This document shows positions 1 through 5,228 of a stretch of DNA of 8,893 nt, in pieces; position 1 is the stretch's first letter, and each line of letters opens with the position of its first letter. The DNA lies in NCBI GenBank assembly GCA_026986055.1, contig JALSPH010000205.1, forward strand, positions 1 through 8,893. The letters run 5' to 3'. The notes beneath the pieces are model-generated. The model was not told where the DNA came from. It saw nothing but the letters and a program-made list of their open reading frames with translations, and did not search any database. Source of the DNA: Campylobacterales bacterium. Its GTDB lineage: Bacteria > Campylobacterota > Campylobacteria > Campylobacterales > Hydrogenimonadaceae. A program made the translations under genes and the position numbers.

Positions 1-10
1 AAGAAGGGTG

Positions 11-19
11 TGATAGAAT
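11..19 (+). promoter_or_regulatory. Candidate extended -10 promoter of the slyD operon
   Basis: A TG-A-TAGAAT element (extended -10, five of six matches to TATAAT) lies about 30 nt before the slyD start. A start site near base 26 would leave a leader of roughly 24 nt containing the Shine-Dalgarno. A well-conserved -35 box is not expected in Campylobacterota, and the window begins too close to judge one. Inferred from motif and spacing only. Confidence 0.4.
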
Positions 20-33
20 CTGCTACTTTTTAA

Positions 34-38
34 AGGAG
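34..38 (+). promoter_or_regulatory. Shine-Dalgarno of slyD
   Basis: AGGAG lies 11 nt before the ATG at 50. It is a strong match to the 16S rRNA tail and supports that ATG as the start of the first gene. Confidence 0.7.
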
Positions 39-49
39 AAATATCAATC

Positions 50-562
50 ATGAAAATTGAAGACAACAACGTAGTATCTTTCAACTACGAAGTTAAAGAT
101 GCCAAAACAGGCGAAGTGGTAGACTCAAATCTTGGACAGGCGCCACTATCGTTCATAACAGGCAAACAGCAGATCATTCCGGGTCTTGAAAATCAGATGA
201 AAGGGATGGAGAGTGGCGAGAGTGCCGACATTCTCGTAAATGCAGCCGAAGCTTACGGCGAGTACAATCCCGAAGCCGTGCAGAAGATGCCGAGAGAGCA
301 GTTTGCCGGTATAGATCTTCAGGAAGGAATGACGCTATATGGTCAGAGTGAAGATGGAGGAACTGTTCAAGTTACCGTAAAAAGTTTCGATGAAAACGAA
401 GTCGTTATCGACTTCAACCATCCGCTCGCCGGAAAAGATCTGCTCTTCAGCGTTACAGTAGCCGAAGTTCGTGAGCCTACCGTAAACGAGTCTCTCAGTG
501 GACAGGTAGAGCAGCCTGGTGCTGAAGGTTGTGGTTGCGGCACAGGATGTGGAAACCATTAA
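50..562 (+). CDS. slyD: SlyD-type FKBP peptidyl-prolyl cis-trans isomerase with Cys/His-rich metal-binding tail
   Basis: A 170-residue cytosolic FKBP-type prolyl isomerase and chaperone. SlyD proteins catalyse cis-trans isomerisation of X-Pro bonds and bind Ni2+ or Zn2+ through a Cys/His-rich tail, serving metalloenzyme maturation such as hydrogenase nickel insertion. The FKBP core is clear: an SFNYEVKD strand, then TGKQQIIPGLENQMKGM (residues 37-53), the chaperone 'insert-in-flap' section (about 68-128), and the closing motif NHPLAGKDLLFSVTVAEV (123-140). The tail has C161, C163, C167 and H170 as probable metal ligands. The tail is much shorter than in E. coli SlyD (196 aa), so metal capacity is probably lower. 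There is no signal peptide. ATG at 50 is backed by AGGAG. The end overlaps the next gene. Family assignment is secure; a hydrogenase-linked role is only inference, since no hydrogenase gene is in view. Confidence 0.93.
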   Translation: MKIEDNNVVSFNYEVKDAKTGEVVDSNLGQAPLSFITGKQQIIPGLENQMKGMESGESADILVNAAEAYGEYNPEAVQKMPREQFAGIDLQEGMTLYGQSEDGGTVQVTVKSFDENEVVIDFNHPLAGKDLLFSVTVAEVREPTVNESLSGQVEQPGAEGCGCGTGCGNH

Positions 563-1310
563 CATCATAGCGGAATCAAAGCCTCTCAAAGAGGCTTTGA
601 AATCTGCCAATCTTCTCAAATCTCTCCAGTTCAACACCCTTATAAGCGGTGAACGCGGTACCGGACGCCACACTCTGGCATCCTACATGATGCCCGACGC
701 ACTCATTGTAAACGGTGCAGATCCCGATATCTACACTCTTATTGAAAAAAGCGACCAGATAATTATCGAAGAGATAGAAAAAATAGACTCCCTTTCAAGA
801 CTCTCCCAAGCAGTCAATAGAGGCTCTGCAAAGGTGATAGCCATCGCCGAAGACCCATCTTCCGTAGCTTCCATAAGTTCACTTTTCAGTGTAAGGATAG
901 AGCTGCCTCCGCTGAAGGAGAGAGAAGAAGATATTGAACCTCTGGCAAAAAAGTTCGCGAATGAAATTTTGACCCTTTTTGGTGAAAAAGAGAATGGAAA
1001 CAGATTTGTACCGAATATAGAAAGTGTCGATCTGTCCCAAAACGCCTTCTCTTTACGGCGGTCGATCTTTTTGCAATTTTTTGCCAAAAATCTGGAGAGA
1101 GATGAACTTTTGTATATGAACGAAGTATATCTTGACGAGCGTATGGATGATAGCGGGGATATCTACAGAAAAGAACTTATGATATATGAAGTCCCCCTCA
1201 TACGAGCCGGCACAAGAAAATTCAAGAGTCAGTTGAAGATGTCTCAAGCCTTTGGGCTGAATCGCAATACATTGAGAAAAAAAATTACAGAATGGAAGGA
1301 ATATCTATGA
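519..1310 (+). CDS. Reduced NtrC/Fis-like regulator: degenerate AAA+ domain lacking GAFTGA, plus Fis-type HTH
   Basis: A 263-residue protein resembling a shrunken sigma-54 activator. Numbering from GTG 519, residues 44-51 (GERGTGRH) match the Walker A GESGTGKE of NtrC proteins, but Arg replaces the catalytic Lys. Residues 81-85 (IIIEE) stand where Walker B LFLDE is expected. PPLKEREEDIEPLA (130-143) matches the family's PLReRkeDIp.La. The C-terminus (about 221-258, ending NRNTLRKKITEW) is a clear Fis-type helix-turn-helix. Only about 30 residues separate Walker A and B, so the GAFTGA loop that contacts sigma-54 is missing. Classic sigma-54 activation is therefore unlikely; a DNA-binding regulator or architectural role is inferred. 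The start is uncertain: GTG 519 overlaps slyD by 44 nt; GTG 549 (14-nt overlap) would give METINIIAES and is equally plausible. Neither has a good Shine-Dalgarno, suggesting coupling to slyD translation. The stop overlaps the fabD start (ATGA). Confidence 0.8.
   Translation: MLKVVVAAQDVETINIIAESKPLKEALKSANLLKSLQFNTLISGERGTGRHTLASYMMPDALIVNGADPDIYTLIEKSDQIIIEEIEKIDSLSRLSQAVNRGSAKVIAIAEDPSSVASISSLFSVRIELPPLKEREEDIEPLAKKFANEILTLFGEKENGNRFVPNIESVDLSQNAFSLRRSIFLQFFAKNLERDELLYMNEVYLDERMDDSGDIYRKELMIYEVPLIRAGTRKFKSQLKMSQAFGLNRNTLRKKITEWKEYL
576..600 (+). repeat. Perfect 10-bp inverted repeat with 5-nt loop (RNA hairpin) just after slyD
   Basis: The arms TCAAAGCCTC (576-585) and GAGGCTTTGA (591-600) are exact reverse complements around a TCAAA loop. 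The hairpin begins 14 nt after the slyD stop codon and lies within the first codons of the following gene. No T-run follows, so it is not a standard intrinsic terminator. It could stabilise the upstream slyD message, pause polymerase, or tune translation of the regulator. The symmetry is seen directly; any function is inference. Confidence 0.75.
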
Positions 1311-2248
1311 AAAAAACAGCTTTTCTATATCCGGGGCAGGGTTCCCAGGCCGTAGGAATGGGAAAATCTTTCGTCGAACACTCATCTGAAGCGGCCCAGA
1401 TGTTAGAGGCTGCAAGCGATCGGCTGAAACTCGATATGGCGAACCTGCTTTTTGAGCCGAACGATATGTTGGAGCAGACAAAGTATACGCAGCCTGCAAT
1501 ATTACTTGTCTCTATGATGGCTTACAGACTTTTTGGCAAAGAGATCTCAAGCGTCCCCGCATTCGCTCTTGGCCATTCCCTTGGCGAATTTTCGGCACTC
1601 TCTGCGGTAGGTGCGATAGATTGGCTCGATGCGGTTGAACTCGTTCATCTAAGAGGTGAGCTTATGCAAAAAGCGTGTGAAGGGGTCGATGCCGGTATGA
1701 TGGTCGTTTTGGGCGTTGCCGACGAAGATGTGGAGGCTATCTGCCACGATGCACGCGAAGAGGGCAAAAAGGTGTGGCCTGCAAACTACAACGCCGACGG
1801 TCAAATCGTGATTGCCGGTATAAAAAGCGACCTTCAAAGCATAGAGGATAGACTCAAAGAGGCTAAAGCGAGACGCGTAATGCTGCTCAATATGTCGGTA
1901 GCAAGCCACTGCCCACTTCTTGAGAGTGCCGTAGAGCCGCTCACCGAAGCTCTTGAGAGGGTACTTGAAGATAGTTTTACGGCCCCTGTCATCTCCAACG
2001 TAACCGCGAAAGCCTACAACTCGAAAGCCGAGGCGCTCGACCTTTTGGGCAGACAGCTGGTTTCACCCGTACTTTACAAACACTCCATTAGAGAGAACGA
2101 CGACCTTGTAGAGAGATATATCGAGTTTGGACATGGCGGTGTCTTGAAAGGGCTGAACCGGAGAACGACCAAAAAGCCTACTATGGTCGTCAGCGACTAC
2201 GACTCTCTCTGCAGTGTCGTAGAAGAGTTGGCGCAGGAGAGCAGATGA
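1307..2248 (+). CDS. fabD: Malonyl-CoA:acyl carrier protein transacylase
   Basis: A 313-residue FabD that moves the malonyl group from malonyl-CoA to acyl carrier protein, supplying the elongation unit of type II fatty acid synthesis in the cytosol. Numbering from the ATG at 1307: PGQGSQ with Q11 (oxyanion hole), the nucleophile Ser91 in GHSLGE, Arg116 in HLRGELM (carboxylate binding), His201 in ASHCPLL (catalytic partner), and the C-terminal FGHGGVLKGLNRR motif. All match the E. coli enzyme in position, and length is near the usual 310. An in-frame ATG at 1292 would add MEGIS, but GAAGGA at 1295-1300 lies 6 nt before 1307, and the 1307 ATG overlaps the previous stop as ATGA, so 1307 is the better start. 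The stop overlaps the mtnN start, again as ATGA. Very high confidence in function. Confidence 0.96.
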   Translation: MKKTAFLYPGQGSQAVGMGKSFVEHSSEAAQMLEAASDRLKLDMANLLFEPNDMLEQTKYTQPAILLVSMMAYRLFGKEISSVPAFALGHSLGEFSALSAVGAIDWLDAVELVHLRGELMQKACEGVDAGMMVVLGVADEDVEAICHDAREEGKKVWPANYNADGQIVIAGIKSDLQSIEDRLKEAKARRVMLLNMSVASHCPLLESAVEPLTEALERVLEDSFTAPVISNVTAKAYNSKAEALDLLGRQLVSPVLYKHSIRENDDLVERYIEFGHGGVLKGLNRRTTKKPTMVVSDYDSLCSVVEELAQESR

Positions 2249-2940
2249 TCGTAGGAGTGATGGGGGCTATGCCCGAAGAGATAGAGCCTATAGTAAGTAG
2301 ACTCGAAAATGTAAAACGGCACGAGATAGCCGACAATATCTACTATACTGCAATGTATGGATCTCTCGATCTCGTCATAGCTTACAGTAAGATAGGGAAG
2401 GTTTTTTCCGCACTTACCGCTTCAACTATGATAGAGAAGTTCGGTGCAAGCAAGCTGCTCTTTTCCGGAGTGGCCGGGGCTATCAATCCCGAACTTCGCA
2501 TCGGTGATCTTATAGCGGCGACAAAGCTCTGCCAGCATGACCTTGACATCACAGCTTTTGGCCACCCTTACGGTTACGTGCCTGAAGGGAAGGTATTTGT
2601 AGAGGCCGACCCGAGACTCTTGGAAATAGCCTCTTTAGCCGCCCATAAAGAGGGAATAAAACTAAAACGTGGAGTTGTCGCTACGGGAGATCAGTTCGTA
2701 GCTAGCAGTGAGCGTAAGAAGTGGATAGAGGAGACTTTCGGCGCCGATGCGCTCGAGATGGAGGGAGCCTCCGTCGCAGTAGTGTGTGACGCTCTGAAGG
2801 TACCTTTTCTTATCTTGAGGGCGATCAGCGACGCTGCGGATATGGAGGCGGGTTTCGATTTTGACACTTTCCTTGAAAGCTCCGCCAAAAAGAGTGCAGA
2901 CTTCATTTTTGCGATATTAGATGAGCTCGATAAAGCTTAG
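2245..2940 (+). CDS. mtnN: 5'-methylthioadenosine/S-adenosylhomocysteine nucleosidase (possibly also aminofutalosine hydrolase)
   Basis: A 231-residue MTA/SAH nucleosidase (Pfs). It hydrolyses the N-glycosidic bond of methylthioadenosine, S-adenosylhomocysteine and 5'-deoxyadenosine, releasing adenine and feeding methionine salvage and the activated methyl cycle. In Helicobacter and Campylobacter the same enzyme also cleaves 6-amino-6-deoxyfutalosine in the futalosine menaquinone pathway (MqnB role), likely here too if the host is campylobacterial; no other mqn gene is in view. Key residues align with the E. coli enzyme: E12 in GAMPEEIE, SGVAGAI (74-80), F151 in ATGDQFV, E173 in LEMEGAS, and D196 in LRAISDAAD. 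ATG 2245 overlaps the fabD stop (ATGA) and has AGGAG at 2235-2239. The fabD-mtnN adjacency also occurs in H. pylori. The end overlaps the next gene by 20 nt. Confidence 0.95.
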   Translation: MIVGVMGAMPEEIEPIVSRLENVKRHEIADNIYYTAMYGSLDLVIAYSKIGKVFSALTASTMIEKFGASKLLFSGVAGAINPELRIGDLIAATKLCQHDLDITAFGHPYGYVPEGKVFVEADPRLLEIASLAAHKEGIKLKRGVVATGDQFVASSERKKWIEETFGADALEMEGASVAVVCDALKVPFLILRAISDAADMEAGFDFDTFLESSAKKSADFIFAILDELDKA

Positions 2941-3685
2941 TAAAAAGATCCTCAGAGCCGCCGGAAAAGCCAACGCGAAGTACAGGCTCATAGAGGATGG
3001 AGACAAGGTTCTGGTCGGTTTAAGCGGCGGGAAGGACTCGATAACTCTCGTGCACCTGCTCAAATATATGCAGCGTCATGCCCCTTTTGAGTTTACTTTC
3101 AAAGCGTTGACCGTAAATTACGGAATGCCGGGAGAGAGTTACGAGGCACTTCATGAGCACTGTAAAGCCCACGGTATAGAGCATGAAGTATATGAAACCA
3201 ACATATTCGAAGTGGCCCAGGATACGATAAGGGAAAACAGCTCCTTTTGCAGCTACTTTTCGAGAATGAGGCGCGGAGCTTTATATACGAAGGCTGCCGA
3301 AGGCGGGTACAACAAAGTGGCTCTCGGTCACCATCTCGACGATGCCGCCGAGAGTTTTTTCATGAACATTCTCTACAACGGGACTATGCGTTCTATGCCG
3401 CCGATATATAGGAGCGACAAAGGTTTTCATGTGATACGCCCTCTTTTGTGGGTCAGAGAGCGTCAGACTGCCGCATTCGCCCAAGAAAACGGTATAGCAA
3501 CGATAGGAGACGAGGCGTGCCCCGCTATGGCTATGAGGGTCAAGATGCCCCATGCCAGAGAGAGTACGAAAAAGATGCTCGAGGAGTGGGAAGAGAGTTT
3601 TCCCGAACTTTTCAAACGTTTCAAGGCTGCATTTTGCCACCTTCAACCGGCATCTTTTATGGATGAGAGATTTTTAGAGAGGTAG
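2921..3685 (+). CDS. TtcA-family PP-loop ATPase (tRNA thiolation-like) lacking one Fe-S ligand cysteine
   Basis: A 254-residue adenine nucleotide alpha hydrolase of the TtcA/TilS/MesJ group. TtcA activates cytidine 32 of tRNA with ATP and inserts sulfur using a [4Fe-4S] cluster. Seen here: the PP-loop SGGKDS (35-40), FCSYFSRMRRG (109-119) where TtcA has TCSLCSRLRRG, ALGHHLDDAAESFFMN (134-149) matching the GHHxDD motif, MPPIYRSDKGFHVIRPLLW (159-177), and Cys200 at the site of the third cluster ligand. Cys110 and Cys200 are kept, but the second ligand of the CxxC pair is Phe113 (codon TTT). Cluster binding by three cysteines, as in E. coli TtcA, is therefore not possible in the usual way. The protein is shorter than E. 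coli TtcA (311 aa). ATG 2921 overlaps mtnN by 20 nt without a strong Shine-Dalgarno, suggesting translational coupling. It could be a divergent tRNA thiolase or a related PP-loop enzyme. Confidence 0.85.
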   Translation: MSSIKLSKKILRAAGKANAKYRLIEDGDKVLVGLSGGKDSITLVHLLKYMQRHAPFEFTFKALTVNYGMPGESYEALHEHCKAHGIEHEVYETNIFEVAQDTIRENSSFCSYFSRMRRGALYTKAAEGGYNKVALGHHLDDAAESFFMNILYNGTMRSMPPIYRSDKGFHVIRPLLWVRERQTAAFAQENGIATIGDEACPAMAMRVKMPHARESTKKMLEEWEESFPELFKRFKAAFCHLQPASFMDERFLER

Positions 3686-3689
3686 AGTC

Positions 3690-4424
3690 GTGGAAAAGAC
3701 AGAAAAACTTGCCGTTTTGATAGATGCGGACAATGCACAGCCCTCCATAGTGGACGCTCTTTTGGCCGAGATCGCCAAATATGGCACGGCAAGCGTAAAA
3801 AGAATTTACGGTGACTGGACGCTGCCGCAGCTTAAAGGGTGGAAAGAGGTACTTTTGACCCACTCTATTCAGCCTATTCAGCAGTTCGGTTACACGACCG
3901 GGAAAAACGCGACCGACAGTGCCATGATAATAGATGCTATGGATCTTCTCTACACCGGAAACTTCGACGGCTTTTGCATCGTAAGCAGCGACAGCGACTT
4001 CACGAAACTCGCGGCAAGGATCAGGGAGTCGGGCCTTACCGTTTACGGTTTCGGCGAAAAGAAGACCCCGGTACCGTTTGTCTCGGCATGCGACAAGTTC
4101 ATCTTCACCGAAGTTCTAAGAGCCGAGGAGAGTGAAGAGACCGCCCCTATCAAAAGGCTCACTGCAGCGGAACTTAAAAGAGATAGAAAACTTATACGGC
4201 TCTTGATGGATGCAGCCGAAGCATCGAGCGATGAGAGCGGATGGGCCCATTTGGGAGCTATGGGAAATATCATCGCAAAACAGTCTCCGGAGTTCGACCC
4301 GCGAAACTACGGCTACAAAAAGCTTGGAGAGCTTGTCAAAGCGACGGGACTTTTCGATATAGAGGAGCAGGTAACCCACAGGGGAGCCAAAGCGGTTTAT
4401 GTAAGGATTCGAAGGAGAAAGTAG
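3690..4424 (+). CDS. NYN (PIN-like) domain protein with C-terminal LOTUS/OST-HTH domain
   Basis: A 244-residue two-domain protein predicted to act on RNA. Residues 6-143 form an NYN/DUF88 (LabA-like) PIN-fold nuclease domain: LAVLIDADNAQ (7-17, acids D12 and D14), GYTTGKNATDSAMIIDAM (67-84, D76), and FCIVSSDSDFTKLA (95-108, D101 and D103). These acidic residues are the usual metal-binding set, so catalytic competence looks intact. Residues about 163-240 resemble an OST-HTH/LOTUS domain: DRKLIRLLMDA, then a segment with FDPRNYGYKKLGELVKATGLF (shown in part, 202-222) and a closing YVRIR strand. LOTUS domains bind RNA, including G-rich or G-quadruplex RNA in eukaryotic examples. The start is GTG 3690, preceded by GAGAGG with 7-nt spacing, only 4 nt after the TtcA-like stop. 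The pairing suggests an RNA-related role, but the substrate is unknown. Confidence 0.85.
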   Translation: MEKTEKLAVLIDADNAQPSIVDALLAEIAKYGTASVKRIYGDWTLPQLKGWKEVLLTHSIQPIQQFGYTTGKNATDSAMIIDAMDLLYTGNFDGFCIVSSDSDFTKLAARIRESGLTVYGFGEKKTPVPFVSACDKFIFTEVLRAEESEETAPIKRLTAAELKRDRKLIRLLMDAAEASSDESGWAHLGAMGNIIAKQSPEFDPRNYGYKKLGELVKATGLFDIEEQVTHRGAKAVYVRIRRRK

Positions 4425-4453
4425 CTTTGGGTGACAAATAGAAATATTTTAGA

Positions 4454-4509
4454 GTACTCACCACTCAACACCGAACACTGAACACTCAACACTTAACACT
4501 CATCACTCA
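4454..4509. repeat. Tandem array of a 7-bp unit (consensus ACACTCA), about eight copies
   Basis: Reading in 7-base steps from 4454 gives gtactca, ccactca, acaccga, acactga, acactca, acactta, acactca, tcactca. The last seven units (4461-4509) are clear; the first is degenerate. Differences gather at the sixth base (C, G or T). On the minus strand the unit is TGAGTGT. The array lies between two convergent genes and runs into recO, its final unit holding the recO stop codon. It resembles in form the short heptanucleotide tandem repeats known in cyanobacteria, but I cannot link it to a named family. No clear intrinsic terminator is visible for either gene in the 82-base spacer 4425-4506. Confidence 0.85.
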
Positions 4510-5124
4510 CAACCCCTCCGTCATGGTCATCCAGAGTCTCTCCACCTCTTCATCTTCAAGCTCTATGGTGGAGAGCGTAAGGAAGAGTCTTTCAACCTTT
4601 GACTTCTCATATGTCGAAGCTATTGCGCATTTTGGATGGGCCGGCAGGTAGGCTCTTATCAGCGAAACTCTATCGTCTAGCTCACCAGAACATGCGAAGC
4701 ATCTGTCGGGCGGGTGGAGCCTCCCCTCGTGCATAAGAAGATGCAGATATGCTTCGACCGAGCTTCTTTTCGGATTTTGAAGGTGCCATATGGAGGCGTA
4801 GCGCTCCAACATATCGTAGTAGAACGAGCCTGGAAGCTCCACATCTTTAAGGTGTCTGTAGAGCAGTACGACAAAGCTCTGCCACACTCTCATTCGTTCG
4901 AACTCTGCCAGCCACGGGTATCCCAGATGTGTCACGTTTCTGAGTTTAGGCATGAAGTTCGCCGAGTCGGTTTCGGCTTCGAAATCTATCTTGTACCCTG
5001 TAGTAACTATCGGGTGTCTGGCTCCGTAAAATCTATAGAGAGTCTTCAGTTTTTCAGGTGTGAGTATGGAGACTATGGAGTCTTCGCTTCTTGCTTTTTT
5101 AACGTCGAGAATGAACCCTTGCAC
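4507..5124 (-). CDS. recO: DNA recombination/repair protein RecO (short campylobacterial type)
   Basis: A 205-residue protein matching the short epsilonproteobacterial RecO. RecO works with RecR (and RecF where present) to load RecA on SSB-coated single-stranded DNA in gap repair. The N-terminus MQGFILDVKKARSEDSIV is the typical start of the RecO OB-fold; the rest is helical. A CFAC pair (C142, C145) followed by HPKC (H163, C166) makes a CxxC-x17-HxxC pattern that could hold zinc, comparable to the four-Cys zinc finger of Deinococcus RecO; this is inference. The start is GTG at 5124; no other start codon lies in frame nearby upstream, and the best Shine-Dalgarno-like GAAGGA sits about 12 nt away, further than ideal. 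The TGA stop is inside the heptad repeat. It converges with the NYN gene and diverges from gltB. Confidence 0.85.
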   Translation of the reverse strand: MQGFILDVKKARSEDSIVSILTPEKLKTLYRFYGARHPIVTTGYKIDFEAETDSANFMPKLRNVTHLGYPWLAEFERMRVWQSFVVLLYRHLKDVELPGSFYYDMLERYASIWHLQNPKRSSVEAYLHLLMHEGRLHPPDRCFACSGELDDRVSLIRAYLPAHPKCAIASTYEKSKVERLFLTLSTIELEDEEVERLWMTMTEGL

Positions 5125-5180
5125 CTTGAAATACCGTCCTTCAGGTAGTTGTAACCACTTTTTTTGTAAAATCGCTTAAT

Positions 5181-5199
5181 TTTGGAATATTGTACCAAA
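5181..5199. promoter_or_regulatory. TTTGG-N9-CCAAA palindrome, possible operator
   Basis: TTTGG (5181-5185) and CCAAA (5195-5199) form a short exact inverted repeat around a 9-base AT-rich centre. It covers the candidate recO -10 box and lies between recO and gltB, so a bound regulator could affect both. Five-base arms can arise by chance in AT-rich DNA, and no known regulator site is matched. Confidence 0.3.
5189..5197 (-). promoter_or_regulatory. recO: Candidate extended -10 promoter of recO
   Basis: On the minus strand TGGTACAAT is an extended -10 (TG-G-TACAAT, five of six matches to TATAAT). A start site near 5182 would give a leader of about 58 nt before the GTG at 5124. No convincing TTGACA box is seen at the -35 spacing, which is usual in Campylobacterota. 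Confidence 0.45.
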
Positions 5200-5217
5200 C
5201 ATAGACTGTATATAGAA

Positions 5218-5222
5218 AAGGG
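5218..5222 (+). promoter_or_regulatory. Shine-Dalgarno of gltB
   Basis: AAGGG lies 6 nt before the ATG at 5229, supporting this start. The start also leaves a 10-residue propeptide before the catalytic cysteine. Confidence 0.6.
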
Positions 5223-5228
5223 TTTGGA

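Larger units (their letters stand above)
5125..5228. promoter_or_regulatory. Divergent recO/gltB promoter region
   Basis: A 104-base AT-rich spacer between two outward-facing genes, so it should carry both promoters. On the plus strand TAAAAT at 5167-5172, after a T-run and TG, is a possible gltB -10 box leaving about a 50-nt leader. A TATATA at 5209-5214 is too near the gltB start to leave room for its Shine-Dalgarno. The minus-strand promoter and the palindrome are listed separately. Confidence 0.5.

Noticed and set aside
576..600. Intrinsic terminator after slyD
   Set aside because: The stem is perfect but no T-run follows it, and the downstream genes are packed with overlaps and have no visible promoter of their own.
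1292..1306. Upstream in-frame ATG giving fabD five extra residues
   Set aside because: The ATG at 1307 has GAAGGA at ideal spacing, makes the ATGA overlap with the previous stop, and gives the family-typical MKKTAFLYPGQGSQ start.
3281..3646. A 121-codon minus-strand frame
   Set aside because: It is antisense to the TtcA-like gene across its GHHxDD region; no independent support.
4454..4509. CRISPR array
   Set aside because: The units are 7 bp and directly abutting, without the 25-40 bp repeats and unique spacers of a CRISPR array, and no cas gene is nearby.
4714..5148. A 144-codon plus-strand frame opposite recO
   Set aside because: The recO frame on the minus strand carries the family's N-terminal motif and the plus-strand product resembles nothing known to me.
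5209..5214. TATATA as the gltB -10 box
   Set aside because: It lies only 14 nt before the ATG, so a transcript starting from it would lose the AAGGG Shine-Dalgarno.
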